Source of the DNA: Monoglobus sp964617455 | GTDB lineage: Bacteria > Bacillota > Clostridia > Monoglobales > Monoglobaceae | DNA length: 64,000 nt | Reading direction: 5' to 3' | Assembly (NCBI GenBank): GCA_964617455.1 | Contig: CAZTYF010000001.1 | Span: 62,001 to 126,000, forward strand | The notes under the pieces: generated by a model | Told to the model about the DNA's origin: nothing | The model's input: only the letters and a program-made list of their open reading frames with translations | The model's database searches: none | Shown here: one piece after another, positions 1 to 8,458 of the stretch | How positions within the stretch are numbered: the first letter of the stretch is position 1 | How the letters are laid out: each line of letters opens with the position of its first letter | Made by a program: the position numbers and the translations under genes

Positions 1-867
1 ACCAAATTCGTGCGGGAGATGCTGGTGGACACCATGCCCAAAACCTTCGTGGAGCTTTTGATTATATCCGGCCTGTCCCACGGCACGGATGTTTGGCTCA
101 ACAACGCTCGGGATTTGATACGGAACAAAACCGCCACCTTAACCGAGGTTATAAGTCTTCGGGACGATATTATGGTCTATCTGATACAAAAGGGCTTGGA
201 GCCTGCCATGGCCTTTCAAATTATGGAATTCGTGAGACGGGGTCGGGCCGCAAAAGAAGGAATGCCCAAGGAATACGAAAAAGCCATGAGAGAGCACGAC
301 GTGCCCGATTGGTATATAGAGTCCTGCAAAAAAATAAAGTACATGTTCCCCAAAGCCCATGCGGCGGCCTATGTGATGATGGCGGTGAGAATTGCCTATT
401 TCAAGGTCCACTACCCCATCCAGTTCTATATTTCCTACTACACCGTGCGGGCCGATGTGTTTGATGCGGCCATAATGACCAAGGGCAAGGACACGGTCCT
501 GTCCGAAATGCGCAGAATCCGTCTCAAGGGCAACGGCGCCTCCGCCAATGAGGAAAAGCTGTTCACCATCTTGGAGGTGTGCCTTGAGATGTATGAAAGG
601 GGAATTGAATTCGCCCCCGTCAATCTCTATGAGAGCCACGCCTATGAGTTCCAAGAAAAAGAGGGCAAAATCGTGCCGCCTCTCAACTCCTTCCAGGGAG
701 TGGGAACCGCCGCCGCCCAGTCCATATACGATGAAGCCCGAAACGGGGAGTTTATGTCCAAAGACGATTTGAAACAGCGGGCGGGAGTCAACAAAACCGT
801 GATAGAGGTTCTTGAGGAAAACGGAGTCCTGGACAGCCTGCCCGACAGTTCCCAGATTTCGTTTTGA
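1..867 (+). CDS. polC: DNA polymerase III PolC-type alpha subunit, C-terminal part (5' truncated by window)
   Basis: This is the last 288 codons of PolC, the replicative polymerase of low-GC Gram-positives; the reading frame is open from the first base, so the gene starts outside the window. The visible part is the conserved end of the polymerase fingers and C-terminal region: a TMPKTFVELL stretch, SGLSHGTDVWL, then the KKIKYMFPKAHAAAYVMMAVRIA block, which in Bacillus PolC (about 1,440 residues) lies near the C terminus. A helix-hairpin-helix-like tail (GVGTAAAQSIYDEA) follows. It converges on comF, with a hairpin between the two stop codons. The PolC assignment is firm; nothing can be said about the exonuclease or OB domains from this fragment. 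Confidence 0.96.
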   Translation, partial: TKFVREMLVDTMPKTFVELLIISGLSHGTDVWLNNARDLIRNKTATLTEVISLRDDIMVYLIQKGLEPAMAFQIMEFVRRGRAAKEGMPKEYEKAMREHDVPDWYIESCKKIKYMFPKAHAAAYVMMAVRIAYFKVHYPIQFYISYYTVRADVFDAAIMTKGKDTVLSEMRRIRLKGNGASANEEKLFTILEVCLEMYERGIEFAPVNLYESHAYEFQEKEGKIVPPLNSFQGVGTAAAQSIYDEARNGEFMSKDDLKQRAGVNKTVIEVLEENGVLDSLPDSSQISF

Positions 868-882
868 AGGTTTGGTTTCAAA

Positions 883-912
883 AAGGAGCCGGCTTAATTC
901 ACCCGGCTCCTT
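883..912. terminator. Hairpin between convergent polC and comF
   Basis: A perfect 10-bp stem (AAGGAGCCGG / CCGGCTCCTT) with a 10-base loop. Read on the minus strand it is followed by TTTTGAAACC, so it fits an intrinsic terminator for comF better than for polC. The comF stop codon lies in the loop. Confidence 0.6.
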
Positions 913-1675
913 CTGCGGCTGTTGCCGCAATCGTCGCGCCGCAAACGTATGCGGCGCCTTTTTCTTTCAGCACGGAGGCGCACTCCTCAAGGGTGGAGCC
1001 GGTGGTTTTCACATCGTCAATCACCAGGAGGGATTTGCCTCGGATTTTTCGGGGATCAATCCCGAGAGCGAAGGTGCCCCGAAGGTTGCTCCTCCTCTCC
1101 TCTTGGGAAAGCTCCGTCTGCTTTCCGGTCTCTTTCACCCTTTTCATGGCGTTTTTTATATAGGGAACCCCCAAGGCTTTGGCTGTCTTCATTGCCAAAA
1201 TATCGCATTGGTCAAAGCCGATTTCCCGAAGTCTCGCCTTTCGGGGAGGCACCGCAGTCACAAAATCGAATTCCGTCCCGGGGCACCTTCCCCGAATACC
1301 GGCAGCCGTTATATTCCCGAAGGTGTCCGCCGCCCCCAAGTTTGCGCCTCTTTTGAATTTCAATATTCCCTCTCTCGAAAATTCGTCATAGAGGCAGGCG
1401 GCGACGATTTTGTCAAAAGCCCTCTTTCCCCCCTTTCGCCTCAGGGAAAAACATTCGGGGCACAGGGCCCTTTTGGGTTTTCCCTCTTTGGGAGACGAGT
1501 CGAAAAATGCGCCGCAGAGGGAGCAGGAGGTTGAGGGGGTGCAAAAAGTCACCCGCTCCATGCATAGGGGGCAGATATAAACTCCCGTTTGGGAATATGG
1601 CATAAGCTCCCCGCAAAAGGCGCAGCGGGCAGGGTAGATATAATAAAATAATCTGTCAAAAAATTTCCCAATCAT
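899..1675 (-). CDS. comF: ComF family amidophosphoribosyltransferase-like protein
   Basis: 258 residues, a usual length for ComF. The N-terminal third carries four cysteine pairs (CAFCGE, CPLC, CSLC, CPEC) that would bind zinc. The C-terminal half is a type I phosphoribosyltransferase domain ending in the PRPP loop LLVIDDVKTTGSTLEE. ComF proteins take part in uptake or processing of transforming DNA in naturally competent bacteria, but many non-competent Firmicutes keep the gene. It starts 7 bases after the topB stop codon, so the two are probably cotranscribed; its ribosome site is weak (GAAGAG next to the ATG), which suits translational coupling. A ComEC-like protein lies at 27.9 kb. Confidence 0.9.
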   Translation of the reverse strand: MIGKFFDRLFYYIYPARCAFCGELMPYSQTGVYICPLCMERVTFCTPSTSCSLCGAFFDSSPKEGKPKRALCPECFSLRRKGGKRAFDKIVAACLYDEFSREGILKFKRGANLGAADTFGNITAAGIRGRCPGTEFDFVTAVPPRKARLREIGFDQCDILAMKTAKALGVPYIKNAMKRVKETGKQTELSQEERRSNLRGTFALGIDPRKIRGKSLLVIDDVKTTGSTLEECASVLKEKGAAYVCGATIAATAAEGAG

Positions 1676-1682
1676 CTCTTCA

Positions 1683-3851
1683 TCACAGATTCAGTTTGTC
1701 GAAGGCGGCCGCAAAGGGATTGTTTGCTTCGTCCCGTTTGTTTTGCTCCCGCAGGTATTTCCTCACATCGCTTTTTGAGGCGCCCCCTTGGTTCTTTCTC
1801 TCTTTGAAGGCGGAGTATTTCTCCCGATATCCGCAGGAGCAGTAAAAGCTCTTTTTCTCCCCCTCGCCCCGCAATTCCATCTTTTTGTGACATTGGGGGC
1901 AGCGGGCATTGGTCACAATGCTGACGGAGCGGCGGTAGCCGCATTCCCTGTCTTGGCAGACCAGCATTTTGCCCTTTTTGCCGTTTACCTCCAGGAGGAA
2001 TTTTCCGCACTCGGGGCAGACTTTTTTCGTCATATTGTCATGGCGATAGGAGGCCTCGCTGCTTTTCACGGTTTTCACCAAAGCGGAGGCATATTTTTCG
2101 ATTTCGGATATGAACCTGTCTTTATTCGCCTTGCCTTTGGCAATTTTCTCAAGCTCCATCTCCCATTTGGCGGTGAGGAGGGGCTCCTTTAGGTCCTCGG
2201 GCACCAAGTCTATAAGCTGAATTCCCTTTGAGGTGGGCACCATGGAGTTCCCCTGTTTTTCCACATAGAAAGCGGAGTACAGCTTTTCGATTATATCCGC
2301 CCTTGTGGCGGGAGTGCCCAGACCTCCACCCAAATACTCCTTCATATTTTTGTCGCTTACGAAGCGGGAGGGATTCTCCATGGCGGAGAGCAAGGTGGCC
2401 TCCGTATATCTGGCGGGGGGACGGGTTTTTCCGGTTTTTATGAATACGTTTTTGCAGGTGAATTTCTCGCCCTCTCTCATTTTGGGCAAGGTCTGCTTTC
2501 GCTCCCCGGGTGAATCAATCCCGACGTCCTCCTCCTCATCGAAGGAATAATCCGAAGAATACACGGCCTTCCAGCCCTTTGAGACTTCCTCTTTTCCTCT
2601 CGCTTCAAAGGTTCTTCCGCCGCAGCGGAATTCGGCCTTGATTCGGACATACCGATAGGGGGGCAAAAAGCAGGCCAAAAACCGCTTCACCACCAGCAGG
2701 TAAATCCGCTTCTCCTCGGGGGAGAGGTTTATCATGGGGACTCTCTCCTCGGTGGGGATAATGGCATGGTGGTCGGACACCTTGCCGTTGTTGACGCAGG
2801 CTCGGTTTATTTTCAAATTCTTCCGAAGGATTTCCCCGGCGGCCTCATCCGCCTTTGACACGGCCCGCAGCCGCTCTCCCAGTGTTGGCACGATGTCCTC
2901 CGTGATATATCGGGAATCGGTTCGGGGATAGGTCAGGGCTTTGTGCTGCTCATAGAGCTTTTGCATAATATTCAGGGTCTGTTTGGGAGAATATCCGTAG
3001 AGCTTGTTGGCGTCCCGCTGCAGCTCCGTCAAATCATAGAGCATGGGGGCGGGGGTCTGTTTCTCCGTCCGAATCACCGATGCGACTTTGAACTCCCCTC
3101 CGAGAATCTCCTTCTTCAGGGCTTCCGCCTTTTCCCTTTGGAACATCCTTCCTCCGTCCTTGTCGGTATAGGTGACAAATAGCCGTCCCAAGTCCGCCTC
3201 AATGGTATAGAATTCCTTGGGCACAAATTTGCGGATTTCCTCTTCCCTCCGCACCAACAGAGCCAAAGTGGGAGTTTGAACCCTGCCTGCGGAAAGCTGA
3301 GCATTGAATTTGCAGGTGAGGGCTCGGGTCACATTGAGACCCACCAGCCAGTCCGCCTCGGCTCTGGCCTGAGCCGCCATATACAGGTTTTGGTACTCCT
3401 TGCCGTCCTTCAGGTTTCTGAAGCCCTCAAGGATGGCTCTGTCGGTCTGGGAGGAAATCCACAGCCGCTTTATGGGCTTTTTGACTCCCGCCTTGGCTAT
3501 TATCCACCTGGCCACAAGCTCTCCCTCGCGGCCTGCGTCCGTGGCGATTATAACCGAGGAAACCTCCGGGCTCCGAAGCTGCTTTTTGACGGCACCGAAC
3601 TGTTTTGAGGTTTGTCTTATCACCCGAAGCTTCATGGGTTTCGGCAGCATGGGCAGGGTGTCCATACTCCAGGTCTTGTATTTTTCGTCATAATCCTCCG
3701 GGTCGCAGAGCTCCACCAAGTGGCCCAAGGCCCAGGTGACGATGTACTTGTCCCCAACCAGGCAGCCCTCTCCCTTTTTTGTGCATTTCAAAACCCTTGC
3801 CAATTCTCTTCCCACGGAAGGCTTCTCCGCAAGGACCAAAACTTTGGACAT
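1683..3851 (-). CDS. topB: DNA topoisomerase III (type IA)
   Basis: 722 residues, close to Bacillus TopB. An N-terminal Toprim domain (VLAEKPSVGRELA at the start, acidic motif ATDAGREGE near residue 110) is followed by the type IA core with the catalytic tyrosine in YPRTDSRY near residue 306. The C terminus holds two zinc-ribbon units (CPECGK..CQDRECGY and CPQCHKK..CSCGYRE). The enzyme decatenates and relaxes negatively supercoiled DNA through a covalent 5'-phosphotyrosine intermediate. The frame is open further upstream to 4055, but the ATG at 3851 is chosen because GGGAGAG lies about 6 bases before it and the conserved MSKVLVLAEKPS motif begins there. A strong promoter lies 45-70 bases upstream. 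Confidence 0.95.
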   Translation of the reverse strand: MSKVLVLAEKPSVGRELARVLKCTKKGEGCLVGDKYIVTWALGHLVELCDPEDYDEKYKTWSMDTLPMLPKPMKLRVIRQTSKQFGAVKKQLRSPEVSSVIIATDAGREGELVARWIIAKAGVKKPIKRLWISSQTDRAILEGFRNLKDGKEYQNLYMAAQARAEADWLVGLNVTRALTCKFNAQLSAGRVQTPTLALLVRREEEIRKFVPKEFYTIEADLGRLFVTYTDKDGGRMFQREKAEALKKEILGGEFKVASVIRTEKQTPAPMLYDLTELQRDANKLYGYSPKQTLNIMQKLYEQHKALTYPRTDSRYITEDIVPTLGERLRAVSKADEAAGEILRKNLKINRACVNNGKVSDHHAIIPTEERVPMINLSPEEKRIYLLVVKRFLACFLPPYRYVRIKAEFRCGGRTFEARGKEEVSKGWKAVYSSDYSFDEEEDVGIDSPGERKQTLPKMREGEKFTCKNVFIKTGKTRPPARYTEATLLSAMENPSRFVSDKNMKEYLGGGLGTPATRADIIEKLYSAFYVEKQGNSMVPTSKGIQLIDLVPEDLKEPLLTAKWEMELEKIAKGKANKDRFISEIEKYASALVKTVKSSEASYRHDNMTKKVCPECGKFLLEVNGKKGKMLVCQDRECGYRRSVSIVTNARCPQCHKKMELRGEGEKKSFYCSCGYREKYSAFKERKNQGGASKSDVRKYLREQNKRDEANNPFAAAFDKLNL

Positions 3852-3893
3852 ATCTTTCTCTCCCGTTTGTATAAAATTCGGTCTTACGGGTTC

Positions 3894-3922
3894 ATTATAT
3901 AACATTTCCCCGAAAAAAGCAA
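3894..3922 (-). promoter_or_regulatory. SigA-type promoter for topB-comF
   Basis: Minus-strand TTGCTT, 17-base spacer, perfect TATAAT, ending 43 bases before the topB ATG. It is divergent from the promoter of the hydrolase gene at 4070. Confidence 0.75.
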
Positions 3923-3992
3923 ATACAAAATCCCGGGGGCGGGCTTTTCGGTATGTATAAGTTAAACTTATGAAATTAATAACCGATGGGAA

Positions 3993-4021
3993 TTGATATT
4001 CGATAAAATCCGTGGTATAAT
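3993..4021 (+). promoter_or_regulatory. SigA-type promoter for the MBL-fold hydrolase
   Basis: TTGATA, 17-base spacer, TATAAT, with TGG directly before the -10 hexamer (an extended -10). It lies 49 bases before the ATG. Confidence 0.8.
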
Positions 4022-4069
4022 ATAATACATAAAAATCCGCAGGCAAAAAGTCCAAAGGAGGAGAAAAAT

Positions 4070-4660
4070 ATGGCGAAGCTTTTATACCAAGGCCATGCGA
4101 GTTTTCGACTGACTCTCGATTCGGGAAAGGTGATTTACATAGACCCGGCGGAGGGAAAGGGATATGATGTCCCCGGGGATTTGATTCTCATAACCCACAG
4201 GCATCCCGACCATGACAGAGTGGGCCTTGTGCCCAAAAATGAGGGATGTGTGATTTTTGAAAGCAAGGACGGGATAACAAAGGACGGATACAAATCCTTC
4301 GATTTTGGAGAGGTTCATATAGAGCCGGTGCAGGCCTATAACAAGAATCACGACAGAAGGCGCTGCGTCGGATATATTTTGAGTGTGGGAACCGCCACCC
4401 TCTATTTTGCGGGGGACACCTCCAAGACGGAGCAAATGTCCGAGCTGGGAAGCAGGAATATCGACTATGCCTTTTTGCCCATTGACGGCTTTTTCAATAT
4501 GGACATTCCCGAGGCCATGGAATGTGCGGAATTAATCAAAGCCAAACATACCGTTCCCATACATATGTCCCCGGGAAAACTCTTTGACAGAAAAAGAGCG
4601 GAGCGGTTTACGCCTCCCGGAGCCCTGATTTTGGAGCCGGGGGAGGTGCTTGAGCTGTAG
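4070..4660 (+). CDS. Metallo-beta-lactamase-fold metal-dependent hydrolase (UlaG/UPF0173-like)
   Basis: 196 residues making a single MBL fold with the metal motif THRHPDHD (HxHxDH) near residue 44, a second-shell FAGDTS motif in mid-protein and a late HMSP histidine. The short length and the LLYQGHASFRL opening resemble the UlaG/UPF0173 group of metal-dependent hydrolases, for which most members have no known substrate. AAAGGAGG precedes the ATG at good spacing. It has its own promoter and the following reductase has another, so it appears monocistronic. The substrate cannot be inferred from context. Confidence 0.82.
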   Translation: MAKLLYQGHASFRLTLDSGKVIYIDPAEGKGYDVPGDLILITHRHPDHDRVGLVPKNEGCVIFESKDGITKDGYKSFDFGEVHIEPVQAYNKNHDRRRCVGYILSVGTATLYFAGDTSKTEQMSELGSRNIDYAFLPIDGFFNMDIPEAMECAELIKAKHTVPIHMSPGKLFDRKRAERFTPPGALILEPGEVLEL

Positions 4661-4704
4661 GGCGGATGTATGGCAAAAACCTATGGCAATCTCCAAAATC
4701 CCGA

Positions 4705-4733
4705 TTGCGAAAACGGGTCTTTTGGGGTAAAAT
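4705..4733 (+). promoter_or_regulatory. Promoter for the aldo/keto reductase - larE - permease operon
   Basis: TTGCGA, 17-base spacer, TAAAAT, 44 bases before the reductase ATG. No other clear promoter is seen before 9361, which supports a four-gene operon. Confidence 0.6.
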
Positions 4734-4777
4734 AAACATGGAGCACCCCATGGTGGTGCGAATAAGGAGGAAGATTG

Positions 4778-5755
4778 ATGAAATATACGGAGCTTGGAAA
4801 TACGGGAATCAAGGTCTCGAAAATATGCGTCGGGGGAATGTCCTTCGGAGCGGCATCGGAGGATTTTCACCTTTGGACTCTCGACAAAGAAAAAACCGCC
4901 CAAATGATTGCCCATGCCTTTGAGCTTGGGGTCAATTTTATCGACACGGCCAACACCTATTCCCACGGCACAAGCGAGGAATATATCGGAAATGCCCTGA
5001 AAACTCTCGGCATTCCGAGGGATAAGGCGGTTATAGCATCCAAAGTCTATTTCAACGAGGGCAGACTGTCGAAATCGGCGATTTTAAGGGAAATCGACGG
5101 CACGCTGCGGCGCCTCGGCACCGACTATTTGGACTTATACTACATTCACCGCTTCGATTACGACACACCCATAGAGGAGACCATGGAAGCCCTTGACGAA
5201 ACGGTCAAAGCGGGCAAGGTTCGGGCCCTGGGGGCCTCTGCCATGTACGGCTATCAGTTCCACAATATGCAGGAAGTTGCGGAGAAGAACAATCTGACGA
5301 AATTCTCCGTAATGCAGAACCATTACAATTTGCTCTACAGAGAAGACGAGCGGGAGATGATTCCGATTTGCCGTCAATACGGTGTGTCCCTGGTGCCCTA
5401 CAGTCCTTTGGCGGGAGGCCATCTGGCCCACAGAGGCTGGGAGACCGACTCGAAACGGAGCAGGACCGATAAAACCTTGCGGGCCAAATATGACCATGCA
5501 AAAGAAAACGATATGAAAATCATCGCCCGTGTCGACGAAGTTGCCAAGAAACACGGCGTGTCCATGTCCGTGGTTGCCCTTGCATGGCTATTCAAAAAAG
5601 GCGTGGCGGCGCCCATTGTGGGGGCCACAAGCGTTCCCCATTTTGACGATGCCCTAAGGTCCCTCGATTTGGATTTGCCCCAAGAGGATATCTCATATCT
5701 TGAGGAGCCCTATGAGCACCACACCGTTGTGGGAGCGCTGCCGGAAGGGCTGTAA
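4778..5755 (+). CDS. Aldo/keto reductase
   Basis: 325 residues with the TIM-barrel aldo/keto reductase pattern. The catalytic tetrad is visible: Asp56 and Tyr61 in DTANTY, Lys89 in ASKVY and His124 in YYIHRFD. The late PIVGATSV..FDDAL segment is the usual NADPH-binding end. The family reduces carbonyls with NAD(P)H; the sequence resembles the YajO/PdxI-type general AKR group, and the substrate is unknown. ATG 4778 is preferred over TTG 4775 because AAGGAGG ends 7 bases before it. It is first in a probable operon with the DUF362-flavodoxin protein (49-base gap), larE and a permease. Confidence 0.9.
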   Translation: MKYTELGNTGIKVSKICVGGMSFGAASEDFHLWTLDKEKTAQMIAHAFELGVNFIDTANTYSHGTSEEYIGNALKTLGIPRDKAVIASKVYFNEGRLSKSAILREIDGTLRRLGTDYLDLYYIHRFDYDTPIEETMEALDETVKAGKVRALGASAMYGYQFHNMQEVAEKNNLTKFSVMQNHYNLLYREDEREMIPICRQYGVSLVPYSPLAGGHLAHRGWETDSKRSRTDKTLRAKYDHAKENDMKIIARVDEVAKKHGVSMSVVALAWLFKKGVAAPIVGATSVPHFDDALRSLDLDLPQEDISYLEEPYEHHTVVGALPEGL

Positions 5756-5804
5756 GGTTTTAATCGAAAATCCATATAATTGAATTTTGAAAGGAAGTGT
5801 CTCG

Positions 5805-7613
5805 GTGAAAACGAAACCGAAATCCAAAAAAGGGAGATATTGCGTTGTCTTCTTGGCGATCGTCGCCGTGATATGTGCGGGTTTTGCTTTGATTGCAAAT
5901 GCCGTCACCAAAAAGGAGGATGTCCAAACTCCGGCCGTTTCCGAAACCGCCACGGCCTATGCCGCAGAGGACGGCTCAACGGTTTATATGACCAAGGAAA
6001 TCACGGCGGAGTCCCTTGTGAAAATATATGACAAACTGGGTTTTGATACAAGCGGAAATGTGGCGGTTAAGATGTCCACGGGGGAGCCCCCCAACAGCAA
6101 CTACCTGAGGCCGGAGCTCATCGGCGATTTGGTGAAAAAGGTTGACGGCACCATTGTGGAATGCAACACTGCCTACGGCGGCTCCCGTGCCTCAACGGCG
6201 GCCCACAAGCAGGTGGCCAAAGACCACGGGCTCAGCGACATAACAAGGCCCGTTGATATTATGGACGAGGACGGCTCCAAAATTTTGCCCGTTCCCTCTC
6301 CCAAGGCGGGCGTATCCACCATAACGGAAAACTATGTGGGAGCCCATCTTGAGAACTACGATTCCCTCATATGTCTGTCCCATTTCAAAGGCCACGCCAT
6401 GGCGGGCTACGGCGGAGCGATTAAGAATATGTCCATAGGCATAGGCTCAAGCGAAGGCAAGAGCTGGATTCACAGCGGCGGCACCTCCCTCACAAATACC
6501 TGGGGCGGGGAGCAGGACAAATTCCTTGAGGCCATGGGGGATGCCACACGGAGCGTGGCGGAATTCTTGGGCGGCAAGGTGGTTTATATCAATGTGATGA
6601 ACCGTCTGTCCGTGGACTGCGACTGCGACGGCAATCCCGCCGAGCCGGACATTCACGACATCGGCATTTTGGCCTCCTATGACCCGGTTGCCTTGGACCA
6701 AGCCTGCGTGGATTTGATATATGCCCAAAGGGACAACGGCGGAGAATCTCTTGTGAGACGCATAGAGTCCAAAAACGGGCTGCATACCCTTGAGCACGCC
6801 GAGGAAATCGGCCTGGGCAGCAGGAAGTACAACTTGATTGACACAGACGGCGGGCAGGACCAAGGCCCGGTGAGTATGACCTATTCGGGGGGAGTTCTTT
6901 CCGTAAGCAATCTTACGGGAGCCGCCAAGCTGATTCATTCATCCTATGAGGACGGCATCCTTTCGAATATCGAGATCCTGGACGCTCAAAACGGCGAATT
7001 CCCCATTGAGGCCAAAGAAGGGGACATGTTTATGCTCTGGGACAGTCTCGACACGGGAAAACCCCTATGCCCGGCAATCACTGCGCAAAATACGGAAACC
7101 GGCGGAAAGAAGACCCTCATCGCATACTTTTCGAGAGCGGGTGAGAACTATGCCGTGGGAAAAATAGAAATCGGCAACACCGCAAGAATCGCGAATTATA
7201 TCCGAGAAAGAGTGGATGCGGACACCTTTGAAATAGTCGCAAAAGAGCCATATCCGGAGAGCTATGACGAGACAACCGCACGGGTTCGGAAAGAAAAGGA
7301 CGAAAATGCCCGCCCCGAATTTCTGGGTGAAATAGAGAATTTTGAGCAATACGATACGGTGTTTTTGGGATATCCCATTTGGTACGGCACGATGCCCATG
7401 ATCATGAACACCTTTTTGGAAAAATACGATATGTCGGGGAAAACCATAATCCCATTTTCCACCAACGAAGGCAGCGGCTGGGGCAGCAGTCTGACGGACC
7501 TTAAAGGCCTGTGCCCGAATTCCCCTCTTCTCGACGGTTTCTCAACCCGGGGCCAAAACGCCGCAACTTCCCAAGAAGCGGTAAATTCCTGGCTTGAAGG
7601 TTTGGGATATTGA
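5805..7613 (+). CDS. Membrane-anchored DUF362 domain - flavodoxin fusion protein
   Basis: 602 residues in three parts. An N-terminal hydrophobic segment after a Lys-rich start (CVVFLAIVAVICAGFALIA, about residues 14-32) acts as signal anchor. A DUF362 domain follows (about 60-320; STGEPPNSNYLRPEL, NTAYGG, VDCDCDG, IGILASYDPVALDQA). The C-terminal 160 residues are a flavodoxin of the Flavodoxin_4 type (LIAYFSRAGEN..IEIGNTARIA as FMN phosphate loop, FLGYPIWYGTMPM). DUF362 is often linked to ferredoxin domains; linkage to flavodoxin with an anchor suggests an extracytoplasmic electron carrier (inference). GTG 5805 is chosen because AAAGGAAG lies 7 bases before it. The next gene, larE, follows after about 20 bases. 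Confidence 0.85.
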   Translation: MKTKPKSKKGRYCVVFLAIVAVICAGFALIANAVTKKEDVQTPAVSETATAYAAEDGSTVYMTKEITAESLVKIYDKLGFDTSGNVAVKMSTGEPPNSNYLRPELIGDLVKKVDGTIVECNTAYGGSRASTAAHKQVAKDHGLSDITRPVDIMDEDGSKILPVPSPKAGVSTITENYVGAHLENYDSLICLSHFKGHAMAGYGGAIKNMSIGIGSSEGKSWIHSGGTSLTNTWGGEQDKFLEAMGDATRSVAEFLGGKVVYINVMNRLSVDCDCDGNPAEPDIHDIGILASYDPVALDQACVDLIYAQRDNGGESLVRRIESKNGLHTLEHAEEIGLGSRKYNLIDTDGGQDQGPVSMTYSGGVLSVSNLTGAAKLIHSSYEDGILSNIEILDAQNGEFPIEAKEGDMFMLWDSLDTGKPLCPAITAQNTETGGKKTLIAYFSRAGENYAVGKIEIGNTARIANYIRERVDADTFEIVAKEPYPESYDETTARVRKEKDENARPEFLGEIENFEQYDTVFLGYPIWYGTMPMIMNTFLEKYDMSGKTIIPFSTNEGSGWGSSLTDLKGLCPNSPLLDGFSTRGQNAATSQEAVNSWLEGLGY

Positions 7614-7634
7614 ATCTCCGAAAGGAGTTTTATG

Positions 7635-8426
7635 ATGAACACGAAATATGACAATTTGAAAGAGTATTTAAAATCCCTGAAATCCGTTGCCGTGGCCTTT
7701 TCGGGCGGGGTGGATTCCACGTTTCTGCTGAAGACGGCCCACGATGTTTTGGGGGATAACTGCGTCGCGATAACGGCCCGCTCCTGCTCCTTTCCCAAGC
7801 GGGAGCTTGATGAGGCGAGGGCTTTTTGCCGAAAAGAGGGAATACGGCACATCGTTATAGATTCCGAAGAGCTGAGCATTGAAGGCTTTTCCCAAAATCC
7901 GAAAAACCGCTGCTATCTGTGCAAAACGGAGCTTTTCACAAAAATGCGGAAAGCCGCCGACGAGTTGGGCATAAGCCACATTGCGGAGGGTTCCAATATG
8001 GATGACAACGGGGACTACCGCCCCGGCCTTGCGGCGGTGGCGGAGCAAAACATAAAAAGCCCCCTCCGATATGCGGAGCTGACGAAAAAGGAAATACGGG
8101 AGCTGTCCAAACAATTGGGCCTTCCCACCTGGAACAAGCAGTCCTTTGCCTGCCTGTCCTCCCGATTTGTCTACGGGGAGACCATAACCGAGGAAAAGCT
8201 GGGTATGGTTGACAAGGCGGAGCAGTTTTTGCTTGATAAGGGCTTTTCTCAGGTTAGGGTCCGCATTCACGGAAAAATGGCCCGAATCGAGATAAAACCC
8301 GAGGAGTTTTCAAAGCTCCTGGCAATTTCAAAAGAGACCTGCGATTATTTGAAATCTTTGGGATTTTCCTATGTGTCCCTGGATTTGGAAGGATACAGAA
8401 CGGGCAGTATGAATGAGGTTTTGTGA
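7635..8426 (+). CDS. larE: ATP-dependent sulfur transferase LarE
   Basis: 263 residues. The PP-loop SGGVDST is at residues 25-31 and the C-terminal LDLEGYRTGSMNEVL matches the LarE end. LarE adenylates the pincer precursor and supplies sulfur for the nickel-pincer nucleotide cofactor of lactate racemase LarA. Lactobacillus LarE gives up the sulfur of one cysteine; the equivalent here is Cys173 in FACLSSR. Two more cysteines, Cys93 and Cys96 in NRCYLCK, fit the three-cysteine LarE type that carries an iron-sulfur cluster and need not be consumed (family knowledge plus inference). No larA, larB or larC is in the window. ATG 7635 has better spacing from AAAGGAG than ATG 7632. Confidence 0.9.
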   Translation: MNTKYDNLKEYLKSLKSVAVAFSGGVDSTFLLKTAHDVLGDNCVAITARSCSFPKRELDEARAFCRKEGIRHIVIDSEELSIEGFSQNPKNRCYLCKTELFTKMRKAADELGISHIAEGSNMDDNGDYRPGLAAVAEQNIKSPLRYAELTKKEIRELSKQLGLPTWNKQSFACLSSRFVYGETITEEKLGMVDKAEQFLLDKGFSQVRVRIHGKMARIEIKPEEFSKLLAISKETCDYLKSLGFSYVSLDLEGYRTGSMNEVL

Positions 8427-8458
8427 CAATCCTTTGAATTTGAAGTCGGAGGGCGAAT

